Position numbers and translations under genes: made by a program. Source: Candidatus Fusobacterium pullicola (GTDB lineage Bacteria > Fusobacteriota > Fusobacteriia > Fusobacteriales > Fusobacteriaceae). From it: 41,075 nucleotides of DNA. The stretch lies in NCBI GenBank assembly GCA_018883725.1, contig JAHLFN010000018.1, forward strand, positions 1-41,075, in the 5' to 3' direction. Numbering within the stretch: the first letter of the stretch is position 1; every line of letters begins with the position of its first letter. The notes under the pieces are model-generated. The model searched no databases. It was not told the DNA's origin and was given only the letters and a program-made list of their open reading frames with translations. Below are positions 9,011 through 18,568 of the stretch, in pieces.

Positions 9011-9099
9011 AGAGCAAGTCAGTAAAAGGAATAATAAAAAACATGGTTATTTGAAAATATCAAATTATATTTTTTATTAAACTAAACTATACTTGCTCT
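9011..9099. repeat. 89-bp nested palindrome, possible pepV terminator
   Basis: Three nested inverted pairs: AGAGCAAGT (9011-9019) with ACTTGCTCT (9091-9099), TAATAAAAAA (9032-9041) with TTTTTTATTA (9070-9079), and ATTTGA (9049-9054) with TCAAAT (9060-9065). It lies just past the pepV stop and could end pepV transcription, although a clear T-run directly after the outer stem is missing. The length and layering also fit a small mobile palindromic element. Confidence 0.5.
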
Positions 9100-9119
9100 T
9101 AATCTTTTTATAATACTTT

Positions 9120-10502
9120 TTATTTAGCTAGTTGATAAATAGCTTCTACATAGATTTTTAATAAAGTATCTATTTTATCAATTTCTAAATACTCATTTTT
9201 TTGATGCATATTATCTACTTGAGATGAAAGAAGAGCTCCAAAAGCAACCCCATTTTTTACTGTTCTTGCATAAGTTCCTCCACCTATAGCTATAGGTTGA
9301 CTTTCTAAATCACCTGTTATATCCTTATATACCTTCATAAGAGTTGATACTAAGAAGCTATCCTTTGATACATAAAGAGGAGCTGTATTTCCACATACTT
9401 CTACTTCCATTTTTTTATTAACTCTCTCTTTAATTATATCTATAACCTTTTGATTTGCTACATGAACTGGACATCTAATATCCACACAAACTTCTAGTAC
9501 TCCATCTTTTAAAGTAGTTTTTCCTATATTAAGTGTAAGTTTACCACTCTCATTATCTTCAAAATTAACTCCTAGAGATTCACCATCTAGCTCCATTTTT
9601 ATATAATCATTGAAAAACGCTACTAATGATTTTAATTCCTCATTTCTTATTTCAACAAGTTTTAAAAATTCAAATAGTGCTGAAACTGAATTGTATCCAG
9701 AAGTCGGTTTAGAAGCGTGAGCTGATTTTCCATAAGAGTTTATTACATAGTTATCTCCTACTACTTCACAAGCTACTTTATACTCCTTACCAACATTATA
9801 TTTTTCTACTGCCTCATCTATTCCTGATACAAATTCCTTTGAAACTTTTAATTCACATCTTTCTGGTACTGAGTTAAAAGCATTCCCTCCCATTAATGAT
9901 AAGTTTTTCAATGTTGAATATTTATTTTTTAATTTGAGATGAATAATTCCTTTTTCAGCAAAAGTTACTGGGAAAGTTGAATCTGGAGTAAAGGCTAATG
10001 TAGGTTGAGGCATCTTTAAGGTATTAAAATAATAATCCATGCACTTACTTCCGCTCTCTTCATTAGCTCCTAATATCATTCTAACTTTTTTATTCAACTT
10101 TATTCCAGAATCCATTATAGCTTTCATAGCAAATAGTGATATTACAGATGGTCCCTTATCATCAAGAGTTCCTCTTCCATAAATTTTTCCATCTACTATA
10201 GCACCGCTATATGGTGGATGCTCCCATCCTTCACCCTCAGGTACAACATCAACATGACCTAGTATTCCTAATACTTCTTCTCCCTCTCCAAATTCAATTG
10301 TAGCTGCATAGTTATCATAATTTATTACATTAAATCCTAATTCTTTACCTAGGTCTACAAAATAATTTAACGCTTTTGTAGGTCCCTCACCAAAAGGCAT
10401 TCCCTCCTTAGCTGTTTCTAATACACTTTTTATCTGTACTGAACCTTGAATATGTTTGACTACTTCATCTTTGTAGTCTAAAACTTTCTCTTGTAAATTC
10501 AT
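9120..10502 (-). CDS. pepV: dipeptidase PepV (M20 family)
   Basis: Cytoplasmic zinc dipeptidase that releases amino acids from dipeptides, which suits an amino-acid-fermenting anaerobe. The M20 metal ligands are visible: His and Asp in GHVDVVP, the bridging Asp in GTLDDKG, the catalytic Glu pair in GANEESG, Asp in TPDSTFP and the C-terminal His in NMHQKNE. At 460 residues it matches PepV proteins, with the lid domain inserted in the middle. ATG start with AGGAGG just upstream. It is the third gene of an apparent operon with the exported hydrolase and mlaA (23-bp gap from mlaA). No signal peptide is seen. Confidence 0.93.
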   Translation of the reverse strand: MNLQEKVLDYKDEVVKHIQGSVQIKSVLETAKEGMPFGEGPTKALNYFVDLGKELGFNVINYDNYAATIEFGEGEEVLGILGHVDVVPEGEGWEHPPYSGAIVDGKIYGRGTLDDKGPSVISLFAMKAIMDSGIKLNKKVRMILGANEESGSKCMDYYFNTLKMPQPTLAFTPDSTFPVTFAEKGIIHLKLKNKYSTLKNLSLMGGNAFNSVPERCELKVSKEFVSGIDEAVEKYNVGKEYKVACEVVGDNYVINSYGKSAHASKPTSGYNSVSALFEFLKLVEIRNEELKSLVAFFNDYIKMELDGESLGVNFEDNESGKLTLNIGKTTLKDGVLEVCVDIRCPVHVANQKVIDIIKERVNKKMEVEVCGNTAPLYVSKDSFLVSTLMKVYKDITGDLESQPIAIGGGTYARTVKNGVAFGALLSSQVDNMHQKNEYLEIDKIDTLLKIYVEAIYQLAK

Positions 10503-10525
10503 AAAAACCTCCTAGTATATCTATA

Positions 10526-11251
10526 TTAAAATATTTCACTTCCTAATTCAATTTGTAACTCTCTATATTTATAATATAAAAATCTTACATACTCATATTC
10601 AAATGGTGAGCCTGTTTCATAATATCTAAAATCTGTATTATATCTCTTATTGATTGCATATAGAATAGAAACTCCAGTATGATTTAACTCATCTAAATCA
10701 ACTGTATGATATAAAGTTCCTTTTCCTAGAGTATCAACTCCCATACCAACAGCATCTCTTAAAAAACTTGGTCCTAAGATTGGTAACACTAAATAAGCTC
10801 CCTTTCCTACTCCATAGTGTGCCAATGTCATTCCAAAGTCTTCATATGGTTTTGGCATTCCCATATCTGAAGCTATATCCACTACACCACCAACTCCAAC
10901 AGCAGTATTCATACTAAATCTTCCAATAGCTCTCATAGCCTTTTTTATTTTTAATTGAAGTAATGAGTTTCCTGTTGTAGTTATATTCTCACTATTCTTA
11001 AAAAAGTTCTTTACTCCCTTTCTAAGTAGTTCAGGAGTAATAGCCCTATAAAATCTCACTGTTGGAAGAAAAATATACTTATCAAATTGGTAGTTAAAGT
11101 AATAAACTCTCCTGTTGATAGGCTCTAATGGATCATATACATTGAAATATTTATATGCCTCATTATTAATTTTTACATTTTCATCACTATTTGAGAAAGT
11201 TGTGATAGAACAAACTAACATAATAGCTATTAATAATCTATTTATTTTCAT
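10526..11251 (-). CDS. mlaA: MlaA (VacJ) family outer-membrane lipid-asymmetry protein
   Basis: MlaA removes mislocalised phospholipids from the outer leaflet of the outer membrane. The family signature is clear: YDPLEPINRRVYYFNYQFD near residues 40-57, then NFFKN, and the GVGGVVDIA and EDFGMTLAHYGVGKGAYLVLP segments. At 241 residues it is near the usual length. The N-terminus is a signal peptide. A Cys at residue 14 is preceded by MLV, not a good lipobox, so lipidation is doubtful. The start overlaps the upstream hydrolase gene by 14 bp, which means tight translational coupling. The presence of MlaA shows the cell has an outer membrane. No other mla genes are in the window. Confidence 0.92.
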   Translation of the reverse strand: MKINRLLIAIMLVCSITTFSNSDENVKINNEAYKYFNVYDPLEPINRRVYYFNYQFDKYIFLPTVRFYRAITPELLRKGVKNFFKNSENITTTGNSLLQLKIKKAMRAIGRFSMNTAVGVGGVVDIASDMGMPKPYEDFGMTLAHYGVGKGAYLVLPILGPSFLRDAVGMGVDTLGKGTLYHTVDLDELNHTGVSILYAINKRYNTDFRYYETGSPFEYEYVRFLYYKYRELQIELGSEIF

Positions 11252-12518
11252 ATTCTATCTCTCCTTTCTCTAAAAATTCTAGCATCACTTTTATATTTGG
11301 TGTAAAAAACATATTTCCACAGTGCCCCCCATATGGATAAATAATTAATCTTTTTCCAAAAATTGTCTTTAAAAACTCTAAATCTTCACTATCTAAGATA
11401 AGTTCATCTGCATTAGTTACTGCCATTACTTTTGAACTATTTTTTAGATAATCTTCAATATAACTTAAATTTGCTTTTTTTAAAAGCTCATCTAATGTCA
11501 ATTGTTCTCCGAGTTTTTCTTTATAATAAGGAAAAGCTAACTTATTTATATACTCTTCAAAGGTAGCAAAATTAATCTCTTCAAAGTACTTAAACATTGG
11601 AGAAAACTTATTCACTGGTTCTTTAACATATACCTTTCTATCATTTACTACATCAGTTATATAATTTAAATCAATAGAAGTTAATCTAAAAGCTCCTCCT
11701 ATTAATTGTTGCATCTCTTTATCACTCAGTTTTTTTTGTGAAAATACTTTAAATATAGTCTCCATATCAAAAGTAGTATACTCAGGAATTATACTGCTTA
11801 TAACAGTATTTAATATATTGTTTATCAACTGTGCTACTTTTTCAGCTCTTTCATTTTCAGCATAGTTCATGTATCTATCTAATTTAAGAGCTGATTTATA
11901 TAGGTTAACAGCTGGATTTATCATAAAAACTCTTTTAAAATTAAACTTCTTCTCTCTTTCATCAATCCAAGATAAAATCCCAGCTTCTGTTCCACCTAAA
12001 CTATATCCAACTAAATAGTAATCGCTTATCTCTAACTCCGAGGTTATTTTTTCATTTATTGCTTCCATAACATGATAAATATCCTCTGAATCCTCTATAA
12101 TAATTCCAGGCATCTGATTTGTAGAAGCATTTATTACAAAGTTACTATTCATTGGAGAAGATATTGATACGACATGATAACCTGCTTTATAAAATATTCT
12201 CTGAAAATACTCCATTCTAACCGAGTTATGAGAAGAACCTGTTCCTGCTAATAAGAATATTAATGGAGCTTTCCTATTTTGGGAAACTACAGAGTATTTA
12301 AATCCTTCATTATACCAAAAATTCTCCATTACTGGTTTTGACCAAGGTAACTTTATTTTATACTCCTTTATATCTATTTTTTCTGGAACTCCCTCAGTCA
12401 TTAAAGTTGAACTTCCTATTATTGTTGCCATATTAGGATCCTCAAAAGGATAGTTATATTCTGCCAACAAAGTCATAGATATCAACAATGTGTATATCAC
12501 AATTAAGTGCTTCTTCAT
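11238..12518 (-). CDS. exported alpha/beta hydrolase linked to mlaA
   Basis: A 426-residue predicted secreted or periplasmic serine hydrolase. After a signal peptide (MKKHLIVIYTLLISMTLLA) comes a lid-containing alpha/beta hydrolase: the oxyanion-type LLAGTGSSHN, nucleophile elbow GYSLGG, a candidate acid Asp in TNADELILD, and a catalytic His in GGHCGN near the end. The start is at ATG 12518, with GTGGAGG 4 bases upstream; the longer frame to 12551 lacks such a site. It overlaps mlaA by 14 bp, so a role on envelope lipids is likely by context. The substrate is unknown; a lipase or phospholipase-like activity is an inference. Confidence 0.8.
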   Translation of the reverse strand: MKKHLIVIYTLLISMTLLAEYNYPFEDPNMATIIGSSTLMTEGVPEKIDIKEYKIKLPWSKPVMENFWYNEGFKYSVVSQNRKAPLIFLLAGTGSSHNSVRMEYFQRIFYKAGYHVVSISSPMNSNFVINASTNQMPGIIIEDSEDIYHVMEAINEKITSELEISDYYLVGYSLGGTEAGILSWIDEREKKFNFKRVFMINPAVNLYKSALKLDRYMNYAENERAEKVAQLINNILNTVISSIIPEYTTFDMETIFKVFSQKKLSDKEMQQLIGGAFRLTSIDLNYITDVVNDRKVYVKEPVNKFSPMFKYFEEINFATFEEYINKLAFPYYKEKLGEQLTLDELLKKANLSYIEDYLKNSSKVMAVTNADELILDSEDLEFLKTIFGKRLIIYPYGGHCGNMFFTPNIKVMLEFLEKGEIEYENK

Positions 12519-12560
12519 GTAACCTCCACTTTTTATTTTAATCCTTATCATTATTCCCCT

Positions 12561-12589
12561 ATTTTACTTTATATTTAAAGTTTTTTCAA
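12561..12589 (-). promoter_or_regulatory. promoter of the hydrolase-mlaA-pepV operon
   Basis: On the minus strand TTGAAA (12584-12589), 17 bases, TAAAAT (12561-12566). It begins just past the HU terminator. Confidence 0.65.
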
Positions 12590-12600
12590 GTAAAATAAAA

Positions 12601-12665
12601 GAGGAGAAAATTTTATTCCTAAATTACTAGCTATATCTAGTAATGGATATAAAAAATTTCTCCTC
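12601..12665 (-). terminator. long terminator hairpin after the HU gene
   Basis: Outer stem GAGGAGAAA (12601-12609) with TTTCTCCTC (12657-12665). Inner stem ATTACTAG (12623-12630) with CTAGTAAT (12637-12644) and a 6-base loop. A T-rich tract follows in the minus direction. Confidence 0.75.
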
Positions 12666-12719
12666 ATTTAAGGGCAAATTATTTTATTCTCAACTTAAAA
12701 TTATTTATCTTAATAAAGA

Positions 12720-12998
12720 TTATTTATTTACTTTTTCTGATAAAGATTTTCCTGGTTTAAATTTTACAGCTTTTTTAGCTTCAACTTTCATCTCTTTTCC
12801 TGTTTGAGGATTTCTACAAGTTCTAGCAGCTCTTTCTGTTACTTCAAACTTTCCAAATCCTAAAAATGAAACCTCCTCACCTTTTACTAAAGCTTCTTCT
12901 ATTGTTGCTAGGAAAGCCATAGCTTTTTTCTCAGCCTCAACTTTAGAAGTAAATTCTCCCTTTTCAAAATATAAATCTACAAACTCTTTTTTAGTCAT
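12720..12998 (-). CDS. HU family DNA-binding protein
   Basis: A 92-residue histone-like protein that bends and compacts DNA as a dimer. The family core is clear: two helices, then EEVSFLGFGKFEVTERAARTCRNPQTGKEMKV, covering the HU signature and the DNA-embracing arm (RNPQTG), and the closing KAVKFKPGKSL. The start is at ATG 12998, with AAGGAGG 8-9 bases upstream; the in-frame extension to 13031 has no ribosome site. It has its own promoter directly behind polC and a long terminator after it, so it can be expressed independently of the polC operon. Confidence 0.95.
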   Translation of the reverse strand: MTKKEFVDLYFEKGEFTSKVEAEKKAMAFLATIEEALVKGEEVSFLGFGKFEVTERAARTCRNPQTGKEMKVEAKKAVKFKPGKSLSEKVNK

Positions 12999-13051
12999 CT
13001 TTTTTCCCTCCTTAGTTTTTATAGCAATCATAATAAGTGCTCATATTATCT

Positions 13052-13080
13052 TTTATACCACAACATTACTGATTTTACAA
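13052..13080 (-). promoter_or_regulatory. promoter of the HU gene
   Basis: On the minus strand TTGTAA (13075-13080), 17 bases, TATAAA (13052-13057), in the short gap after polC. Confidence 0.65.
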
Positions 13081-13096
13081 CTATTTTCTTATTTTT

Positions 13097-16000
13097 TTAG
13101 AAAAGTGAAATCTGATTAGTCTCACTTAAAGAATCTATCGCTTTTATCATTTTTAACTTATCAATAGTCGTCTGAGATGCCTTTGTTCTTCTTTTTAAAT
13201 CTTCAAAAGATAAGAATTTTCCCTCTTCTCTCTCTTTGATAATGTTTTCTATTACGGCTCCTCCTAGACCTGAAAGAGCTATTAATGGTACTCTAATCTT
13301 ACCATCTTCAATAGTAAATTTTACTCCTCCAGATTTATAAATATCTATTGGTAAAAATTCCAATCCTCTAGCATACATCTCTACCACAATCTCACAAATA
13401 GCCATTTCAGTTTTTTTCTTTACATCTAATTTTGGCTCTTTTGCTAATATTTCTAAATGAGATTTAGCTGATTCTGGATTTCCCATTATCTCATAATCAA
13501 AATCTTCAGCTTTTCTAGAGAGATATGCAGCATAGAAAGCAAGAGGATAATGTACTTTGAAGTAAGCTATTCTCATAGCCATCATAACATAAGCAACAGC
13601 ATGTCCCTTAGGGAACATATATTTTATTCTTCTACACGATTCTATATACCACTCTGCAACATTATGCTCTTTCATTAAATCTGAATAAGCTTTCCACCCT
13701 TCTGGATTCTTTGTAGGTTGTCCCTTTCTTACAAACTCCATTATTTTAAAGGCTGTCCCTTTCTCTATTCCCTGGTCAATCAAATAGTTCATTATGTCAT
13801 CACGAACTGTTATAACCTGTGATAGTGTAGCTTCTTTCTGTCTAATAAACTCTTGAGCATTATTAAGCCAAACGTCTGTTCCATGTGAAAGTCCTGATAT
13901 CCTAACTAATTCAGCAAAGGTTTTAGGCATTGTATCTATTAACATTTGACGTACAAATGGTGTTCCAAACTCTGGTACTCCAAAAGTTCCTACCACCGAA
14001 TTTATTTGCTCTGGAGTAACACCTAAAGACTCAGTACTAGAGAATATCTTTAAAGTATCTGGATCAGCTAATGGAATAGAGTAGATATCTACTCCAGTAT
14101 ACTCCTGTAATATTTTTATTGTAGTCGGATCGTCATGTCCAAGTATATCTAGTTTTACTAATTGTTCGTCCATAACATGATAATCATAATGAGTTGTTAT
14201 TGAATCATTTTTCTCATCATTAGCTGGCTTTTGTACTGGACAAAACTCATAAATTGTATGGTCATGAGGTACAACAACCATTCCTCCAGGGTGTTGTCCT
14301 GTAGTTTTCTTTGCTCCCTCACATTTTCTAGCCAATCTAATTATCTCAGCTTTATTATTTTTCATATTATGCTCTTCAAAGAATTTTCTTACATAACCCT
14401 CAGCATTTTTCTCTGCAAGTGTTGATATAGTTCCCGCCTTAAATACATTCTCTTTACCGAACATCTGTTCACAATATCTATGTATTTCAGATTGATACTC
14501 TCCAGAGAAGTTAAGGTCAATATCTGGAACCTTATCTCCATTAAATCCCATAAATACTTCGAAAGGTATAGAGTATCCATCTCTTTTATATAATTGTCCA
14601 CACTTAGGGCAAACTTTTTCAGGTAAGTCAATTCCTACTCCTTCTCTTTCTATAAATTCAGAGTTTTTACATTCTGGATTAGTACAGATATAGTGAGGAT
14701 ATAAAGCATTAACCTCTGTTATTCCCATCATAAATGCGACTAGAGATGAACCTACCGATCCTCTCGAACCAACTAAATATCCACTATCTAATGACTTTTT
14801 AACTAATTTCTGGGCTGAAAGATAAAGTACAGAGAAGCCATTTCCTATTATCGCATTTAATTCTCTTTCTATTCTAGCATTAACGATATCAGGTAATGGA
14901 TTTCCATATATTCTATATGCTTTTTCATATGTCATCTCTCTAACTATATTTTCAGCATTATCTATCTTTGGTGGATAAAATCCATCTGGAACTGGTTTTA
15001 TTCTCTCTATCTTATCAGCTATTAGATTAGTATTTGTAACAACTATCTCCTTAGCTACATCTTCACCTAGATAACTAAACTCTTTTAGCATTTCATCAGT
15101 AGTTCTAAAGTAAAATTTATTATCTATTAGATACTGGTTTTTTCTAAATACATTTCCACTTCCATATAACAGAATACTTCTTATCTTATAATCCTCTTCA
15201 TCTATGTAGTGAACATTTGAACTAGCTGTAACCAGTATATCTCTCTCTTTGGCTAAATTACAAAAATAATTGTTCATCTTCTCAATAGCCTCAAAGGACG
15301 ATATACTTCCCGTTTTATCCTCTTCATACAGTTCTGAGTATGCCCCTTTTGGAAGTAACTCTATATAATCATAGAATCCTATATTTTTCTCTATATTTTC
15401 AAAATCATATCTCATGTAATAATCTACAAGTTCTCCATCATTTGAAAAATGTACTGTCATAGAGCTTCCTATTATTAACCCTTCTCTGTATTTTTCCAAA
15501 TGTGATTTTAAAACTCTTGGTTTTTTATTTCCATAGTAATCCACATGAGCTTCTGAAACCAATCTATACATATTCTTTAATCCCTCTAAATTCTGTACAA
15601 GGACCATTACATTGTGAGTATCCTGCTTTTTTAAGTTAATTGGAAAAGCTCCAGTTATCTCATTTAAATTTGTAATACCCTTTTCTATATATTTCTCCAT
15701 AAAAATTATGAACATATTTGCTGTAGCTTGAGAGTCATCAACGGCTCTATGGTGACTTTCTAGTGATAGTCCCAATACCTTATTCAAGTTTTTCAGTCCA
15801 TACCCTTTTAAATCTGGATACAGATCTCTTGCCATCTGTAATGTATCTATAATAGCTGGCTTATACTCATAACCTAAAATATTTTTTACATCTCTTCTTA
15901 AAAATCCCATGTCGAATGCAGCGTTATGAGCTACCATTGTAGCATCTCCTACAAACTCCATAAATCTTGGTAAAACTTCCTCTATAGTTGGCATATTATC

Positions 16001-17449
16001 TACCATATCTTGAGTTATATTTGTTAATTCCTGTATTTTTTGTGGTATAGGTTTTTGTGGATTTATCAGTTGAGAAAATCTATCTATTATTCTATTTCCT
16101 TGTAATTTTACTGCTCCAATCTCTATTATCTCATGCTCATGAGAGTTAAGTCCCATTGTCTCCAAGTCAAAAACTACAAAATACTCTTCCATTAAAGAGA
16201 CGTCCTTTGAATCTCTAACCATAACAGCTTCATCATTAACCATATACATTTCACAACCAAGTATAGGTTTTATATCTTTTCCCTTAGCTGCCTTATAGGC
16301 AAATGGAAAAGAGTGTACAACAGCATAATCAGTAATTGCTACAGCTGAATGACCATAAGATATAGCTTGCTTTATTATATCTCCAATATCAGATACTCCA
16401 ACCATTTCACTCATCTTACTATGTGTGTGAAGCTCTACCATTTTTAATTCTGAAGTGTCCTTTTTCTCTTCTTTTATTCTATCTAATTTATTGATAGAGT
16501 TTATCATCATAATCTCTTCATTATCTGAAAATCTATCTATTTGTTTTTTACCACTTACCTTAACATAATCTCCCTCTCTTATCTCCAACGGTTTATCTTT
16601 TTCTAGAAAAATCTTAGTTGTTAAAGATGTATGATTATCTGTTATTCTTATGGTTGTAATTACTCTATCATTTTTTATATCTCTTGACTCTATTCCGAAA
16701 ACTTCTCCTTCTACTACACAAGTATCCTCATCATATAGTTCAAAAAACTCCTCTAATGGAATAGAGCTTCCCTTGATCTCTTTAGTTTTATTAGCTGAAA
16801 ATAAACCGCTTCTACCAGATAAAGCACTTTTTATAACTACCTCTTGTGACTTTGATTTACTTGAGTTTTGTTCAGCTATTTTTTTACTCTCCATGTCAAT
16901 TTTAGCTGAAAGTGTTATTATCTCTTTTTGCTTATCCTCTTCTATTTTTGAAACTTCTTGAGAAAAATCTCCTAAAATAAACTTTACTTTAAAGTTATAA
17001 ATTCCAAAATTTTCTAAAATATTTTCTAATTTTTCATCTATTTGAGAACTTTTTAAAATGTCAATAGCACTCTGCTCAGCAAGAGTAATATTGATACTTT
17101 CAGTTTCAATAGTTACTCTATATAGGTATAAAAAAGATTTAGAGATAGCATTTCTAGCCTTCAATCTTATGATTGCCCTTTCTACTATCTCTACTAATTG
17201 CTCTTTTCTTATATCATTCTCAGAAAAACTTACTGTAAAGTCAACCTCTAATTCCTTACCAAAATTTTTCTTAATATTTTCATAAATGAGATCTAATTCA
17301 TTTAATTCATTAACTGAAGGAACATTACATTTGAATCTCATCTTCTTATTTCTCTCAGAAAATATAATCTCTGTAACATCTACATTTTTTATACCCATTT
17401 TTCTAAAGATACCATCTTGTGGTTTTATTCTTATCTCTTTTCTATTCAT
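13097..17449 (-). CDS. polC: DNA polymerase III alpha subunit, PolC type
   Basis: The replicative polymerase of low-GC Gram-positives and fusobacteria, with built-in 3'-5' proofreading. Domains in order: an N-terminal domain and OB fold (EGDYVKVSGKKQ), a PHP domain beginning ELHTHSKMSEM, the inserted DnaQ-like exonuclease (VFDLETMGL, then VAHNAAFDMGFL, then HRAVDDSQAT), the remaining PHP part, a zinc-binding motif (CTNPEC...CPKCGQ), the catalytic PDIDLNFSGEY in the palm, and finger and helix-hairpin-helix segments. At 1450 residues it is full length. The PHP motif has ITDYAVVH where the usual form has TDHAVV, a Tyr for His change. ATG start with GGAGG upstream, 19 bp after the SPOUT methyltransferase gene. 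Confidence 0.97.
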   Translation of the reverse strand: MNRKEIRIKPQDGIFRKMGIKNVDVTEIIFSERNKKMRFKCNVPSVNELNELDLIYENIKKNFGKELEVDFTVSFSENDIRKEQLVEIVERAIIRLKARNAISKSFLYLYRVTIETESINITLAEQSAIDILKSSQIDEKLENILENFGIYNFKVKFILGDFSQEVSKIEEDKQKEIITLSAKIDMESKKIAEQNSSKSKSQEVVIKSALSGRSGLFSANKTKEIKGSSIPLEEFFELYDEDTCVVEGEVFGIESRDIKNDRVITTIRITDNHTSLTTKIFLEKDKPLEIREGDYVKVSGKKQIDRFSDNEEIMMINSINKLDRIKEEKKDTSELKMVELHTHSKMSEMVGVSDIGDIIKQAISYGHSAVAITDYAVVHSFPFAYKAAKGKDIKPILGCEMYMVNDEAVMVRDSKDVSLMEEYFVVFDLETMGLNSHEHEIIEIGAVKLQGNRIIDRFSQLINPQKPIPQKIQELTNITQDMVDNMPTIEEVLPRFMEFVGDATMVAHNAAFDMGFLRRDVKNILGYEYKPAIIDTLQMARDLYPDLKGYGLKNLNKVLGLSLESHHRAVDDSQATANMFIIFMEKYIEKGITNLNEITGAFPINLKKQDTHNVMVLVQNLEGLKNMYRLVSEAHVDYYGNKKPRVLKSHLEKYREGLIIGSSMTVHFSNDGELVDYYMRYDFENIEKNIGFYDYIELLPKGAYSELYEEDKTGSISSFEAIEKMNNYFCNLAKERDILVTASSNVHYIDEEDYKIRSILLYGSGNVFRKNQYLIDNKFYFRTTDEMLKEFSYLGEDVAKEIVVTNTNLIADKIERIKPVPDGFYPPKIDNAENIVREMTYEKAYRIYGNPLPDIVNARIERELNAIIGNGFSVLYLSAQKLVKKSLDSGYLVGSRGSVGSSLVAFMMGITEVNALYPHYICTNPECKNSEFIEREGVGIDLPEKVCPKCGQLYKRDGYSIPFEVFMGFNGDKVPDIDLNFSGEYQSEIHRYCEQMFGKENVFKAGTISTLAEKNAEGYVRKFFEEHNMKNNKAEIIRLARKCEGAKKTTGQHPGGMVVVPHDHTIYEFCPVQKPANDEKNDSITTHYDYHVMDEQLVKLDILGHDDPTTIKILQEYTGVDIYSIPLADPDTLKIFSSTESLGVTPEQINSVVGTFGVPEFGTPFVRQMLIDTMPKTFAELVRISGLSHGTDVWLNNAQEFIRQKEATLSQVITVRDDIMNYLIDQGIEKGTAFKIMEFVRKGQPTKNPEGWKAYSDLMKEHNVAEWYIESCRRIKYMFPKGHAVAYVMMAMRIAYFKVHYPLAFYAAYLSRKAEDFDYEIMGNPESAKSHLEILAKEPKLDVKKKTEMAICEIVVEMYARGLEFLPIDIYKSGGVKFTIEDGKIRVPLIALSGLGGAVIENIIKEREEGKFLSFEDLKRRTKASQTTIDKLKMIKAIDSLSETNQISLF

Positions 17450-17468
17450 TGTTCCTCCAAAGAGAAAA

Positions 17469-18032
17469 TTATTTTTCTCCTAATAATCTATCTAATATGA
17501 TAGCTACAGCTGCTCTTACAGAAAGATGATTGTATTGAGTATTTCCTCTAATAGGCTCTAATATATAGTCAGACATATCCATTATCTCATCTGTAAGTCC
17601 CCAACCTGTTCCAAATAGTAATAAATAAGGTCTATCATCCTCAAAAATTTTATCTGACAACTCTTTATATCCAACAGTATTTGGGAATATTCTAGCAGAA
17701 GTAGTTATAATAACTGGCTTTTGCCCTTCTCTTTCCTCTATTTCAGCAATAGTAGCCTCTATACTATCCATCACTCTAGTTATAGAAAAAGCATCTTCTC
17801 TATCTTTATTAAACTGTCCTCCTGTTCCCTCTTGCCAGTAACCTATTATTCTCTCAGTAAGCATTTTTTGTGCATCTACTGGAACTATAAGTCTATATCC
17901 AGCTACATTATATGTTCTACAACTTCTAGAGATATCATGAATATCAAAGTTAGTAACTGATGTACATACTACACTATTATTTTTATTATATACTGGATAG
18001 TGAACTAAACCTAAGTAAATTTTATCTCTCAT
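17469..18032 (-). CDS. SPOUT-type RNA methyltransferase (PF09936-like)
   Basis: A 187-residue protein of the small SPOUT RNA methyltransferase group often encoded next to trmD and rimM. It begins MRDKIYLGLVHYPVYNKN, has the DIHDISRSCRTY segment, and ends in a knot-like region: LLLFGTGWGLTDEI, then RGNTQYNHLSVRAAVAIILDRLLG. The latter corresponds to the SAM-binding loop (FGTGWGL) and the NHLSVRAA helix. The RNA target is not established. ATG start with an AGGGAGA-type site. It sits between gamma-carbonic anhydrase and polC with gaps of 17 and 19 bp, so it belongs to the same operon. Confidence 0.88.
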   Translation of the reverse strand: MRDKIYLGLVHYPVYNKNNSVVCTSVTNFDIHDISRSCRTYNVAGYRLIVPVDAQKMLTERIIGYWQEGTGGQFNKDREDAFSITRVMDSIEATIAEIEEREGQKPVIITTSARIFPNTVGYKELSDKIFEDDRPYLLLFGTGWGLTDEIMDMSDYILEPIRGNTQYNHLSVRAAVAIILDRLLGEK

Positions 18033-18049
18033 TCTCTTTTCTCCCTATT

Positions 18050-18568
18050 TTACTTTATCTTTTCTAATTTTTTATATTTTTCTATATCTTCTAAATAAAC
18101 CTTATAAGCATATTTAAGATACTCTCTATTTTCCTCGGTAAGAGCTCTTACAACTCTAGCCGGAGATCCAGCAATCAAATCTCCCTCTTTAGCTTGAAGT
18201 TTAGGAGTTACCACAGAACCAGCAGCTACTAAACAATTTTTAGGAATTACACTTCCATTTAAAAGAGTTGTTCCCATTCCTATTACAGAACTATCTCCAA
18301 TAGTACACCCATGTATGATACAGTTATGTCCAATAGTTACCTTCTCTCCTATAATTACTGGATATGGAGTGTCTCCATGTACTGTACAATTATCTTGTAT
18401 ATTAGAGTCTTTACCTACTACAATTTTACTCATATCAGCTCTTACAACAGCTCCAAACCAAATTGATACATTTTCCGCTGTAACAACCTCACCTATTACA
18501 GTAGCATTTTCAGCTATATAGTTATTTTCTCCTATCTGTGGAATTTTATCTCCTAATCTATATATCAT
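18050..18568 (-). CDS. gamma-carbonic anhydrase family protein
   Basis: A left-handed beta-helix (hexapeptide repeat) trimer of the gamma-carbonic anhydrase group, 172 residues. The three zinc-ligand histidines are visible in TVHGDTPYP, TIGHNCIIHG (two), within a repeating V/I-G turn pattern from residue 20 to 130. The Glu residues of the archaeal enzyme's proton loop are not apparent, so activity as a carbonic anhydrase is uncertain, as for many YrdA/PaaY-like members. Its ATG overlaps the trmD stop by 4 bp (ATGA), showing translational coupling. Confidence 0.88.
   Translation of the reverse strand: MIYRLGDKIPQIGENNYIAENATVIGEVVTAENVSIWFGAVVRADMSKIVVGKDSNIQDNCTVHGDTPYPVIIGEKVTIGHNCIIHGCTIGDSSVIGMGTTLLNGSVIPKNCLVAAGSVVTPKLQAKEGDLIAGSPARVVRALTEENREYLKYAYKVYLEDIEKYKKLEKIK

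Noticed and set aside
14231..14631. Open frames inside polC on both strands (64 and 80 codons), and similar ones inside carB, rsmA, moeA and others
   Set aside because: They lie fully within strongly supported genes, lack ribosome sites and have no recognisable protein features.
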